Shown piece after piece: positions 36,578 to 46,455 of a stretch of DNA of 64,000 nucleotides. Below the pieces are notes generated by a model. It saw only the letters and a program-made list of their open reading frames with translations. It was not told where the DNA came from and searched no databases. This DNA comes from Undibacterium_A arcticum (GTDB taxonomy: Bacteria > Pseudomonadota > Gammaproteobacteria > Burkholderiales > Burkholderiaceae_D): the NCBI RefSeq assembly GCF_042660705.1, contig NZ_JBHSUQ010000001.1. One strand, given 5' to 3'. The translations under genes and the position numbers were made by a program. Each line of letters begins with the position of its first letter. The stretch's first letter is position 1.

Positions 36578-38133
36578 TTAGTGCGCAGCCGACGACGCAT
36601 CCATCGAGACGCTCGACTTACTCGGCTTGGTCATCCAGACCAGTCCAATCAGGGTCAGGAACAGGAATGACGACAGCCAGAAGATATCGGTTGCAGCCAG
36701 GGTGCTGGCCTGCACGCTGAGTGTGCGTTCGATCACCGCCAGCGCGCCCGGTTCCGGCATGCCCTGCGCGGTCAGCGCCTGCACCGCCTGACCGAAGGCC
36801 GGGTTGGTCGGGCCGCTGTGCTCGGCCAATTGCGCATGGTGCAGGGTAGTGCGGCGGTCCCACAAGGTGCTGGTCAGTGAAGTGCCGATACCACCGAACA
36901 TGATGCGGACGAAGTTGGACAGGCCGGCGGCAGCCGGAATCTTGTCGGGCGGCTGACCCGACAGGATAATAGAGGTCAGTGGAATAAAGAACATGGCCAT
37001 CGCCGCGCCCTGGATCACGGTCGGAATCATCAACGTGAGGTAATCGACTTCAGTCGTGAATTGCGCGCGCATGTAGAACACGATCGCGAAGATAATGAAG
37101 GCGCTAGTCGCGACCAGGCGCGCGTCGATTTCGGCAACAGTTTGCCGACCAGCGGCGACAGCAAGATCGCAAAGATGCCGACCGGCGCCATCACCTTGCC
37201 GGCTTCGGTCGCAGTATATCCGATCTGGGTCTGCAGCCATAAGGGCAGGATCACCAGACTGCCGAAAAATACGCCATAGGCGACCGAGATCGCGATCACG
37301 CCGGCGCTGAAATTGCGCCCGGCGAACAGCGACAGATCGACCACCGGATGCTCTTCGCCCAGCTCCCAAATGATGAAGTAGATAAAGCCGACCACGGCAC
37401 ATGCACCCAGCACCACGATTTCGCCCGAGTTGAACCAGTCCAGTTCCTTGCCCTTGTCGAGCATCAGCTGCAGGCTGGCGACCCAGAGCAGCAGCAGCGC
37501 CAGTCCGACCTTGTCGATCGGTCTCTTGATGATGGTCGATTCGCGCTTGTGATAGATCGACCAGGTAGCCCAGGCTGCGAAAATACCGACCGGGATATTG
37601 ATATAGAAGATCCATGGCCAAGAATAATTATCTGAAATCCAGCCACCCAAGAGCGGGCCCATGATCGGCGCCACCAGCGTGGTCATGCCCCAGAAGGCGA
37701 GCGCCATCCCGCTCTTGGCGGGCGGGTAACTCGATAGCAGCAACGCCTGCGACAACGGGATCATCGGCCCGGCGACAGCACCTTGCAGGACCCGTGCCGC
37801 GATCAGCATCTCGATATTTGGCGCCATGCCGCACAGCCAGGACGAGATCACGAACAGCAGGATCGAGGTGATGAATAATTTGACCTGACCGAAGCGCATG
37901 GTGAGCCAGCCGGTCAACGGCACCGAAACCGCATTGGCGACCGCGAACGAAGTGATGACCCAGGTACCTTGCTGCGGTGACACACCAAGGTCGCCGGCAA
38001 TCGCCGGAATCGACACGTTCGCGATCGATGTGTCGAGCACGTTCATGAATACAGCCAGCGACAAGGCGAGCGTGCCCATGACGAGCTGGCCGCCTTGGAG
38101 CGGTTGCAAAGCGGGGCGGGATGGGGAAGTCAT
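36578..38133 (-). CDS. emrB: Drug efflux MFS transporter EmrB (DHA2), frameshifted
   Basis: About 517 aa after correction, 14 membrane helices. Motifs include VFMNVLDTSIANVSIPAIAG, WVITSFAVANAVSVPLTGWL and ARVLQGAVAGPMIPLSQALL. The frame breaks at the T run 37129-37131, where one added base gives LLPKIDARLVATSAFIIFAI and continuity to the C-terminus. EmrB pumps hydrophobic drugs with EmrA and an outer-membrane channel. 244 bases separate it from emrA, longer than usual for this operon, and hold a single GGAGTAT box (38267). Confidence 0.92.
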
Positions 38134-38377
38134 GGACGCATTCTGGTGGCTAGTGAGCGCAGGCATCAACCGTCGTACTGCTGTTGATACCGCTTTTCTT
38201 AACTGTGTTAACGGTAGTATATTAAGGTGACCAATGTTTTAAATGATGAATTCGACATTGATGTAAGGAGTATCTGTAATCAACGATACCAAGCAACGAA
38301 CGCCAGCATGAATCAAATGCGTCCAACCGGCTGTGCCACTGTCGTACGCATCTGATTGGCAACGCACAACCGGCTGC

Positions 38378-39580
38378 TTACTTCACCGCCGGCACGGGCG
38401 CCGTATTGCCGCCGTTGTTGACCGCGATGATCTGGGCGATCCGCTTGTCGGCATCGGTTCCCGCGTCATTGAATACGTCGGTTGCATACGCTGGTGCCGT
38501 GCGTGGCGCGGCATTGCTGGTCAGCGAATTTCCTTGCGCATTGGCGATGTCGGTCTTGACCTGCATCGACAAGCCGATGCGCAGCGGATGTGCTGCCAAC
38601 TCTTTCGGATCAAGCGCAATGCGCACCGGAATCCGCTGCACCACCTTGATCCAGTTGCCGCTGGCATTTTGCGCCGGCAATAGTGCAAACGCGGAGCCGG
38701 TACCGGCCGCCAGTCCAATCACCCTGCCATGGTATTCAACGTCCGAACCGTATAGATCCGAGTGCAGGCTGACGGGTTGGCCGATCCGCATGCGCGACAC
38801 CTGCACTTCCTTGAAGTTGGCATCGACCCACAGCGCATCGAGTGCAACGATCGACAGTAACGGCGTCCCGGCCGCCACCCGCTGCCCTACCTGCACCGAA
38901 CGCTTGGCGACATAGCCATTGATCGGCGCCAGCAGCGTCGAACGGGCATAGGTCAAATAGGCATTGCGCACGTTGGCTGTGGCGCGCTGTACGTTCGGAT
39001 GCTGTTCCACCGTGGTGCGGTCGGTCAGCACCCGGTTCGACGCCAGCTGATCCTGCGTGACCTGTAACGCCGACTCCGCAGCCTGCACCGCGCTGCGCGC
39101 GTGTTCCAGCTCTTCCTTCGATACGGCACCGGTGCCGATCAATTCCTGCCGCCGCACCAGATCGGCACGGGCTCGTGTCAGATCGTTGTTGCGCACCGCG
39201 ACATTCGCATTGAGCGCGCCGTTGTTGACGAACAGCGTGCGCACTTCACGCACCGCTTGCGCCAGTTGCGCGTCGGCTTGATCAAGCGCCACCTTGGCAT
39301 CGCGGCGGTCGAGTTCGACCAGCGGTTTGCCGGCCTGGACCAGTTCGGTATCGTCGGCGTTGATCGCCAGCACGGTACCGGCAACCTGGGGTGTGACCTG
39401 CACCACGTTGCCGGCGACGTAGGCGTCCTCCGTGCTTTCGTAATGGCGCAGGAAAACTGCCCACCAGATGGCATACGCGATCAGGACGATCAACAGCACG
39501 GCAGTGACCGCGATCAGCAAGCCACGGCGTTTGCCGGGGACGACGGGTGCGACTTCGGGAGTAGGGCTCGGTGTGGTCAT
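38378..39580 (-). CDS. emrA: Membrane fusion protein EmrA (HlyD family)
   Basis: 400 aa. An N-terminal membrane anchor (LLIAVTAVLLIVLIAYAIWW) is followed by the biotinyl-lipoyl half STEDAYVAGNVVQVTPQVAG, a long coiled-coil hairpin, and the barrel region TLLAPINGYVAKRSVQVGQR with NFKEVQ. It links EmrB in the inner membrane to the outer-membrane factor. Its start overlaps the nodT stop by four bases (ATGA), indicating translational coupling. Confidence 0.95.
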   Translation of the reverse strand: MTTPSPTPEVAPVVPGKRRGLLIAVTAVLLIVLIAYAIWWAVFLRHYESTEDAYVAGNVVQVTPQVAGTVLAINADDTELVQAGKPLVELDRRDAKVALDQADAQLAQAVREVRTLFVNNGALNANVAVRNNDLTRARADLVRRQELIGTGAVSKEELEHARSAVQAAESALQVTQDQLASNRVLTDRTTVEQHPNVQRATANVRNAYLTYARSTLLAPINGYVAKRSVQVGQRVAAGTPLLSIVALDALWVDANFKEVQVSRMRIGQPVSLHSDLYGSDVEYHGRVIGLAAGTGSAFALLPAQNASGNWIKVVQRIPVRIALDPKELAAHPLRIGLSMQVKTDIANAQGNSLTSNAAPRTAPAYATDVFNDAGTDADKRIAQIIAVNNGGNTAPVPAVK

Positions 39581-41109
39581 GATGCTGATTTCGCAAATGT
39601 TGAACGGTTGGAAGTGGATGAACTTGGGACGGTATCGGTGGTTGCGGCAAGTCCCGTCTGGGCCGCATCGAAGCCGCCGCCGAGCGCCTTGATCAGGCCG
39701 ACCTCCAGGTCAGCACGGCGGGCCTGGGTATCGAGTTCCAGCTTGCGTTGCGTCAGCCATGCCGATTCTGCAGCCAGCACATGCAGCATGTTGGCGGTGC
39801 CGACTTGTTGCCGTTGCTGCGCCAGTGTCAGAGCCTGAGCCGCGGCCGAAGTGGCCTGGCGCTGATGGTTGCCCTGGGTCTCGACCGCGCGCAGCGATTG
39901 CACCTGGTCGGCGACCTCGTGCAGCGCCTCGGTCAGACTCTGGTTATAACTGGCGACCGCGCCATCGTAGGCGGCGACCTGGCCTTTCAACTGGGCGCGC
40001 AGACGGCCGCCGTTGAAGATGGGCACGGTAATGGCCGGGCCAATGCCCACAATGCGGCTGCCGCTGTCGAGCAGATTGGTCAGGCCGAATGCAGAAAATC
40101 CGGCGAACGCCTTCAGATCGATATTCGGGTAAAACGCGGTTTTGGCGCTGTCGATGTCACCTTGTGCCGCTTCCACCCGCCAGCGCGCAGCCACGATGTC
40201 GGGACGGCGTCCCAGCAGCGCGAGCGGCAACTCGTCCGGTATTTGCGTGGCGGATGCGGCAGGCAGCATCGGGAGTGCAATTGCCAAGCCACGATCCGGA
40301 CCCTGCCCGAGCAGCGCCGCCAGTTGATTGCGTGTCAATGCAATGGCCTCTTGCCATTGCGCCTGTTCCGCGCGCAAGCCGGCCAATTGCACCTGGGTCT
40401 GTTGGTTATCGCTCTGATTGTCGAGGCCGGCGCGCACCCGCTGTTGGGTCAGGCGATCGAGTTTTTCACGTAGTTGCAACTGCTGTTCGGTCAGGCCCAG
40501 TTGTTCCGACTGGCGCGCCAGTTGGACCCAGGCACGGGTAACGGCGCCGGCTAGTACCAGTCGGGCCGAATATTGCTCGGCTTCGGCGACCTTGCCTTGC
40601 GACAGCGCTGCCCGTAACTCGGCCGCGTGCTTGCCCCAGAAATCGAATTCGTAGGAGAAATTAAGGGCCAACTCATTGTCAGACTTGTATTGTCCGGCCA
40701 ATGGCGGCGGGATCAGGCCATTTTCGGTAAAGCGTTGGTAGGTGCTGCTAAAGCCGGCATCGAGCATCGGCTTGGTTGCCGCACCGGTCGCGTCGGCTAT
40801 GGCACGCGCCGCCGACACGCGTGCCGCTGCGATCTGCAAGCCCGGATTGCCGCGCAGCGCCTCATCCACCAATATCTGCAACGGTGCGCCGCCGATATGG
40901 CCTACCCATGATGCATCCGGCCACTGGCCTCCTTGGCTGGGCAGGGTGGCGGCAGAAGCATAGTCACCCGGCGTCTGGGTTGATGCGGTCGGGCTAATGC
41001 CGTTGAAACTGGCGCAGGCGGATAACAGGGCCGCCGCGGCGCTGATCGCCAGCAGTCGCCAGGATGGGCGCGCGGTACGGTTCTTGCGTGGTATGAAGGG
41101 CATGGTCAT
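39577..41109 (-). CDS. Outer-membrane efflux lipoprotein, NodT/OprM family
   Basis: About 510 aa. The signal WRLLAISAAAALLSAC ends in a lipobox LSAC. The duplicated outer-membrane-factor domains show NPGLQIAAARVSAARAIADA, LLGRRPDIVAARWRVEAAQ and YPNIDLKAFAGFSAFG. It forms the channel for EmrAB. ATG 41109 is chosen; ATG 41103 is also possible. A longer frame starting at 41169 would begin inside the operator-like palindrome, so it is rejected. First structural gene of the efflux operon, downstream of marR on the same strand. Confidence 0.93.
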   Translation of the reverse strand: MTMPFIPRKNRTARPSWRLLAISAAAALLSACASFNGISPTASTQTPGDYASAATLPSQGGQWPDASWVGHIGGAPLQILVDEALRGNPGLQIAAARVSAARAIADATGAATKPMLDAGFSSTYQRFTENGLIPPPLAGQYKSDNELALNFSYEFDFWGKHAAELRAALSQGKVAEAEQYSARLVLAGAVTRAWVQLARQSEQLGLTEQQLQLREKLDRLTQQRVRAGLDNQSDNQQTQVQLAGLRAEQAQWQEAIALTRNQLAALLGQGPDRGLAIALPMLPAASATQIPDELPLALLGRRPDIVAARWRVEAAQGDIDSAKTAFYPNIDLKAFAGFSAFGLTNLLDSGSRIVGIGPAITVPIFNGGRLRAQLKGQVAAYDGAVASYNQSLTEALHEVADQVQSLRAVETQGNHQRQATSAAAQALTLAQQRQQVGTANMLHVLAAESAWLTQRKLELDTQARRADLEVGLIKALGGGFDAAQTGLAATTDTVPSSSTSNRSTFAKSAS

Positions 41110-41166
41110 GTGCGTTGTTTGCTCTGCAGTCGGTGTGACGTATTCAGGCACGAGGTTTCGTATGCT

Positions 41167-41180
41167 CAAGTAATTGCTTG
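41167..41180. promoter_or_regulatory. MarR-type operator candidate at the efflux operon
   Basis: CAAGTAATTGCTTG is a near-perfect 14-base palindrome between the marR stop and nodT start. Its AATTGC core recurs in the palindrome upstream of marR, suggesting that the same repressor binds both. Confidence 0.5.
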
Positions 41181-41185
41181 GTCAA

Positions 41186-41653
41186 TTATTTCTCATCTGA
41201 AAGCGTACAGTTGGCAAGTAATTTCCGTAATAAATATTTTAAAAACCCTAATTCTTCGGCGCTGAATCCGCTGAAACTGCGGTTCAACGTCGCCGTATAC
41301 AGCGCCGGCAGTTTCTCGGCCAGCGTCGTTCCCTCGTTCGTCAGACGCAACTTGAACTGGCGGCGGTCGTCCGGATTGGGTTCCCGCGCGAGCAAACCAC
41401 GTTTTTCAAGGCGATCGATCATGCGCGTCATGGACGCGGCGTCGATGTATAGTTCGCGCGCGAAATCCGCCGCAGTAGTGGATTTCCCGGTCGCCAGCCT
41501 GATGAGAATGCTGCCTTGGGCATGGGTGATGTTGTGTTCGGCCAAGGCGGCATCGATGGCTTTGGCCAGCATCGTGCGCGAGCGCGCCAGCAGGTAGCCG
41601 ACGCTGTCCTCGATACGGAAATCCTCGAATGGATTGGATTTAATTTCTGACAT
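41186..41653 (-). CDS. MarR family transcriptional regulator of the efflux operon
   Basis: 155 aa. Winged-helix features are GSILIRLATGKSTTAADFAR, ELYIDAASMTRMIDRLEKRG and the wing LLAREPNPDDRRQFKLRLT, matching MarR/EmrR. It probably represses itself and nodT-emrA-emrB and releases DNA when binding phenolic drugs. Reasons are its position directly before the operon and the palindromes on both sides. Start ATG 41653 follows a weak ribosome site. Confidence 0.92.
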   Translation of the reverse strand: MSEIKSNPFEDFRIEDSVGYLLARSRTMLAKAIDAALAEHNITHAQGSILIRLATGKSTTAADFARELYIDAASMTRMIDRLEKRGLLAREPNPDDRRQFKLRLTNEGTTLAEKLPALYTATLNRSFSGFSAEELGFLKYLLRKLLANCTLSDEK

Positions 41654-41656
41654 GCT

Positions 41657-41692
41657 ATTAATTGCCTAGACAATGATTGCTTAGGCATTAAT
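41657..41692. promoter_or_regulatory. Palindromic operator upstream of marR
   Basis: Interleaved inverted repeats: ATTAATTGCCTA facing TTAGGCATTAAT, and inside them CAATGATTG. The arms match with a one-base slip. It lies 4 bases before the marR start codon, a likely autoregulatory site. Confidence 0.55.
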
Positions 41693-41773
41693 GTAGTCGA
41701 AATTTGCTTGCGTTGCAAGCGGCACGATTTTCACAAGGGTAGGTCGATCGGCACCGGAGCGCAGCGCAGAATG

Positions 41774-41802
41774 AAAAACGGCGCTTGATGCGCCGTTTTT
41801 TT
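41774..41802 (-). terminator. Bidirectional Rho-independent terminator after phoH
   Basis: Stem AAACGGCGC/GCGCCGTTT with a five-base loop, five A on one side and about seven T on the other. It follows the phoH stop and precedes the marR promoter region. Confidence 0.88.
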
Positions 41803-41848
41803 AACAACAAGACCAGTCGGAGCATGACCCGACCTCTGCAACTGCTCG

Positions 41849-43530
41849 CTACAAGACTTCGCTCGCATGATCCGCCAGGCGCGAGCGTTCACCGCGTGCC
41901 AGCGTCACATGTCCACTGTGCCCCCAACCCTTGAAGCGGTCGACCACATAGGTCAGCCCGCTGGAACCTTCGGTCAGGTAAGGCGTATCGATTTGCGCGA
42001 TATTGCCCAGACAGATGATCTTGGTGCCGGGGCCGGCGCGTGTGACCAGAGTCTTGACCTGTTTCGGGGTCAGGTTCTGCGCCTCGTCGATGATCAGGAA
42101 CTTGTTGACGAAGGTGCGGCCGCGCATGAAATTGAGCGATTTGATCTTGATCCGAGAGCGAATCAGGTCCTGCGTTGCGGCGCGGCCCCATTCGCCGCCA
42201 TCGGTGTCGGACTTGTTCAGCACCTCGAGGTTGTCGTCGAACGCGCCCATCCACGGCGACATTTTTCTTCTTCGGTACCGGGCAGGAAACCGATGTCCTC
42301 ACCAACCGGCACGGTCACGCGAGTGACGATGATTTCGTTGTACAGCTTGGTCTCGAGCACTTGTGCCAGACCTGCAGCCAGCGCCAGCAGGGTCTTGCCG
42401 GTGCCGGCCTGACCCAGCAGAGTGACGAAGTCGCACTCTGGATTCATCAGCAGGTTCAGCGCAAAATTTTGTTCGCGGTTGCGCGCGGTGACGCCCCAGA
42501 CGTTGTTCTTGCTGTGTGCAAAATCACGCAGCGTCTGCATTACCGCGGTCTTGCCGTTGATCTGCTTGACCTGTCCATAGAACGACGCTTCGCCGTTTTT
42601 TGGTTCGGTATAGACGAACTGGTTGACCAGCAATGATGGGACCACGGGGCCGGTGACGCGATAAAAAGTGTAGCCGGTGCCGTGCTTGTTTTCCTGCCAG
42701 GATTCCATGCCCTTGTCGTGCTTGACCCAGAAATCGTCCGGCAGTTGCACGATGCCGGAGTACAGCAGGTCGGTATCTTCCAGGACGTGGTCGTTGAAGT
42801 AGTCTTCTGCCGGCAGACCGAGCGCGCGAGCCTTGATCCGCATGTTGATGTCTTTCGACACCAGTACCACGGCCCGCCCGGGTTGTTCCGCTTCCAGTGC
42901 GCGTACCACGCCGAGGATCTGGTTGTCGGCTTTGCCAACCGGCAGCCCTTCCGGAAGAGTGACGTCGTGCAGTTTGGTCTGGAAGTACAGGCAGCCCTTG
43001 GCATCCTTGTTGCCGAGCTTGGATAGCGGGATGCCTTGCTCGATCCGGTGGTTTTCCGAATCGCCGACCAGTGCATCGAGCGAACGCGACACCTGGCGCG
43101 CGTTACGCGCGACTTCGGACATGCCTTTCTTGTGGTCGTCCAGCTCTTCCAGCGTCATCATCGGCAGATAGATGTCGTGCTCTTCGAAGCGGAACAGCGA
43201 TGATGGATCATGCATCAGCACATTGGTATCGAGCACGAACAGCTTGGTTGCGCCTACCTTGTCGGCAGCGCGGCTGGTGCTGGATTTCATGCGCGCTTCG
43301 ACCGCCGGATTTTTCGCCAGACGATGCGTTTCAACCAGGGCAATTTCTGTGGTTTTTTTGCGTGCCACCGGCGCTATGTCAGCGGGTGCCGGCTTTTTCG
43401 CTGCCGGTTTTTGCGCCACGGTTTCTGGCACGGTCATGACGGGTTTGACGATTTTTCCCTTTTCCGCTTTCGGATATTCTTTGGGCGACAGTAGCGCGGC
43501 GGGTTTGCTTGGAATTTTTGGCAGGGGCAT
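41849..43530 (-). CDS. PIN domain-PhoH ATPase fusion protein, frameshifted
   Basis: About 560 aa after correction. A disordered Lys/Pro/Ala-rich N-terminus is followed by a PIN ribonuclease domain (KLFVLDTNVLMHDPSSLFRF, near residue 95) and a PhoH ATPase with Walker A GQAGTGKTLLALAAGL and Walker B FLIIDEAQNL. One base is missing in the T run 42262-42266; restoring it gives PGTEEEKMSPWMGAFDDNLE. PIN-PhoH proteins are RNA helicase/nucleases found near toxin-antitoxin genes in some bacteria; here none is adjacent. All catalytic aspartates of the PIN core appear present. Confidence 0.93.
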
Positions 43531-43683
43531 CAGAACCTCAATCTAAAATTATCACGAATAGTCTGTATGGACAGCATACAGAATTTGGGGCACAAATGCT
43601 CGGGGAAGAACAGGAGAAACGCTTGCAGCAAACGCGAGGGGCGAACAGAAAAAAGGGGGATTGACGGGTGATAAGCTGAAAAT

Positions 43684-43730
43684 AAAAAAAAGCCGTGGTC
43701 GGAAGCTCGGTAGCGTCTTCCAACAACGGC
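43684..43730 (-). terminator. Rho-independent terminator of bcp
   Basis: Two stacked stems, GCCGT/ACGGC outside and GGAAG/CTTCC inside, between 43692 and 43730. On the minus strand they are followed by eight T, downstream of the peroxiredoxin gene. Confidence 0.82.
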
Positions 43731-43770
43731 ATGATGCGGAGAAAATTCTCTTGTATTCAATGGATTAGGG

Positions 43771-44243
43771 CTAGATGGATCTCACAAATTCCAGCACATC
43801 GTCTACGTGCCCGGGTACCTTTACTCCACGCCATTCTTTCACCATTTGCCCGACGCGTCAATCACAAAAGTGCTGCGCTCGATGCCGCGGACTTGCTTAC
43901 CATACATGTTCTTCATTTTCATGACATTGAACATGCCGCACAGGGTTTCGTCGGGGTCGGAAATGAGCTCGAAAGGCATGCCCAGCTTGGACTTGAATCC
44001 CTCGTGCGAGCGAATGCTGTCGCGGCTGATACCGAAAATCTCGGTATTGGATTGTTGGAACTGTGGGTACAAGTCGCGGAACGCCATGCTCTCGGTGGTG
44101 CAGCCGGGCGTGTTGTCTTTAGGGTAGAAAAACAGCACTAGCTTTTTGCCCTTGAAATCGGACAAGGTAAAGGTCTGGTCGCCGGTCATCGCGGCGGAAA
44201 AATCGGGCACCATCATGTTCAGTGCAGAGGGGGTGTCAGCCAA
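43771..44243 (-). CDS. bcp: Thioredoxin-dependent peroxiredoxin (BCP/PrxQ), frameshifted
   Basis: About 157 aa after correction. The active-site block is LVLFFYPKDNTPGCTTESMA with the peroxidatic Cys. The resolving Cys usually five residues later in E. coli Bcp is replaced (CTTESM), so this is a one-Cys-type variant or uses another Cys. The frame stops early at 43839; one extra G near 43842-43843 gives KWVKEWRGVKVPGHVDDVLE and a stop at 43771-43773, the normal family end. It reduces hydroperoxides. Confidence 0.9.
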
Positions 44244-44328
44244 GTGGAGTCTCCTGATCGGTTATGCGTACGCTGTTGTTGTCGTTACCGTGGAGAGGGT
44301 TAGCCGCGTTCGCACCACCGGTTCCGCA

Positions 44329-45285
44329 TCAAGCTTGCAAAATCAGTTCGCCCGAGCGCCCCGGCAACTCTCCCCAACTGACCGGATAAGTGGGTAATGG
44401 CTCGTTCTTGACCTGTTCATAATAGTCTGCCATTGCCATACATTGATAGCCTTGTGCCCGCCATCCGCTCAGCAATTGATCGAAGATGGGGGCGAGTTTC
44501 TGTCCTTCAAGTTCTGCGTGCAAGGTGTACACGTGATCGCGCGGCTGCTCGGTCAGTTTCAGCAAATGGGCAGCGATATTGGCCGTGTCGACGACGGCGC
44601 CATGCATGCTGCGCCCGAGCATTTCATCCAGCGTTGGCAGTGTGGTCGGCAACTGGATGCAGGAGTGGGTCTTGCCCAAGGCACTGAGCCGGTGCGGACC
44701 GGCTGCCGGATCGGCTAGCGTGCCGGATTCTGTCAGCTGGGCGCGGCCGTCGGACGCATAGGCCATGCCGAACGCGTCAAGCTGGGCGAACGCATGTTCG
44801 TTCATCTGCCACCCGGCGGCACCATGCGTTTGCGGCGGCTGGCCGAAGATGTCGGTAAAGCGGTCGAACGATTTTTGCATTTGCGTGCGGGTCCACGTCG
44901 CATCGCGCCGGCGCACGTGGTCCTGCCACACCACATGATCCCAGGTATGAATACCGCATTCGAAGCCGGCATCGCGCACTGCGCGCATTTCGGCGGCGCA
45001 GGTCCGGCCGATGTCAGGTGCCGGCAACAGCACGCCGTACATCAGGGTCTTTAAGCCGTAATGCTCGACCACCGAGGTGCGGGATACCTTTTGAAAAAAA
45101 CCGGGTCGAAATGCCCGCCGCAATGCCCAACCGGTATGGTCCGGGCCGAGCGAAAACAGGAAGCTGGCATTGGCCTGGTGCTGCTGCAGCAGCCGCACCA
45201 GGTTCGGCACACCCTCGCGGGTGCCGCGATAGGTGTCGACGTCGATTTTGAGGGTGATTGATGGCACAGTGGGCACTTGGGGCAC
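44329..45285 (-). CDS. arnD: ArnD, 4-deoxy-4-formamido-L-arabinose-phosphoundecaprenol deformylase
   Basis: 318 aa. The polysaccharide-deacetylase fold begins SITLKIDVDTYRGTREGVPN, with the catalytic Asp, and carries GIHTWDHVVWQDHV with the metal-binding His. ArnD removes the formyl group from Ara4FN on the lipid carrier, on the periplasmic face. No ATG is in frame near the conserved start; GTG 45285 is the likely codon, 40 bases after the upstream gene. Last gene of the arn operon. Confidence 0.9.
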   Translation of the reverse strand: MPQVPTVPSITLKIDVDTYRGTREGVPNLVRLLQQHQANASFLFSLGPDHTGWALRRAFRPGFFQKVSRTSVVEHYGLKTLMYGVLLPAPDIGRTCAAEMRAVRDAGFECGIHTWDHVVWQDHVRRRDATWTRTQMQKSFDRFTDIFGQPPQTHGAAGWQMNEHAFAQLDAFGMAYASDGRAQLTESGTLADPAAGPHRLSALGKTHSCIQLPTTLPTLDEMLGRSMHGAVVDTANIAAHLLKLTEQPRDHVYTLHAELEGQKLAPIFDQLLSGWRAQGYQCMAMADYYEQVKNEPLPTYPVSWGELPGRSGELILQA

Positions 45286-45325
45286 GGGGCAAGGTGAACA
45301 GGGTTGGCGCAGCTTCGCATCAACC

Positions 45326-46378
45326 TTAGTCGACCAGTGCCCGGGCCTCGGCAACTTGGCCGCGGTAAGCGTCGAAAATCGTGCGCAAGGCATCGGCCAT
45401 CGAGGTAGTCGGCTGCCACTTCAGTTCGTCGCAGGTATTGGTGATTTTCGGCACGCGATTCTGCACGTCCTGATAGCCGTTACCGTAGTACGCGCCGGAA
45501 GTTGTTTCGATCAGTTGGACGCGCTTGGCCGTGTCTGCGTATTCCGGGTATTCGGCAGCGAGTTTGAGCATCATTGCCGCCAGATCGCGGATCGAATAAT
45601 TGTTGACCGGATTGCCGATGTTGTAGATCTTGCCGCTGGCAATGCCATCTTCGTTGGCGATGATTTTCATCAGCGCATCGATGCCGTCACCGATATGGGT
45701 GAACGCACGCTTCTGATGGCCGCCATCGACCAGCGAGATGTTTTCACCGCGCACGAGGTGGCCGAAGAACTGCGTGACGACCCGGGACGAACCTTCTTTT
45801 GGCGTATGGATCGAATCGAGTCCGGCGCCGATCCAGTTGAACGGGCGGAACAGCGTGAAGTTCAGGCCTTCCATGCCGTAGCCCCAGATTACGCGGTCCA
45901 TCAGCTGCTTGGCGCAGGAGTAGATCCAGCGCGGCTTATTGATCGGGCCGCAGACCAGCTCGGACTGTTCCGGATCGAATTCGTCGTCGTGGCACATGCC
46001 GTAGACTTCAGACGTCGATGGGAACACCAGGTGCTTGCCGTACTTGGCGGCGGAGCGCACGATCGGCAGATTCGCTTCAAAGTCGAGTTCGAATACGCGC
46101 AATGGTTGCTTGACATAGGTCGATGGCGTTGCGATCGCAACCAGCGGCAGGATCACATCGCATTTCTTGACGTGGTATTCGACCCATTCCTTGTTGATCG
46201 TGATGTCGCCTTCGAAGAAGTGCATGCGCGATTTATAGGCTTCGTTGTCGAGCAGGTCGTTGATGCGGTCGGTCATCATGTCCATGCCGTAGACGTGCCA
46301 GTCGGTGGTCTCGAGAATGCGTTGGGACAGATGATGGCCGATGAAACCGTTGACGCCGAGGATAAGGACTTTTTTCAT
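45326..46378 (-). CDS. arnA: ArnA dehydrogenase domain: UDP-glucuronic acid C4-decarboxylase
   Basis: 350 aa from ATG 46378. The Rossmann motif KKVLILGVNGFIGHHLSQRI, the SDR catalytic pair in RWIYSCAKQLMDRV, and the substrate loop FRPFNWIGAGLDSIHTPKEG with GGHQKRAFTHIGDGIDAL match the C-terminal half of E. coli ArnA. It makes UDP-4-keto-arabinose from UDP-GlcA. In enterobacteria this is fused to the formyltransferase; here it is a separate gene, as in other Burkholderiales. Confidence 0.93.
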   Translation of the reverse strand: MKKVLILGVNGFIGHHLSQRILETTDWHVYGMDMMTDRINDLLDNEAYKSRMHFFEGDITINKEWVEYHVKKCDVILPLVAIATPSTYVKQPLRVFELDFEANLPIVRSAAKYGKHLVFPSTSEVYGMCHDDEFDPEQSELVCGPINKPRWIYSCAKQLMDRVIWGYGMEGLNFTLFRPFNWIGAGLDSIHTPKEGSSRVVTQFFGHLVRGENISLVDGGHQKRAFTHIGDGIDALMKIIANEDGIASGKIYNIGNPVNNYSIRDLAAMMLKLAAEYPEYADTAKRVQLIETTSGAYYGNGYQDVQNRVPKITNTCDELKWQPTTSMADALRTIFDAYRGQVAEARALVD

Positions 46379-46455
46379 GTTTTTTCGCTTGCTCTGGTTG
46401 ATTGGTGATCCCGATGGCGGCCGCGACGGCAATCAGGCGTCGTGGCGTTCAGGGC

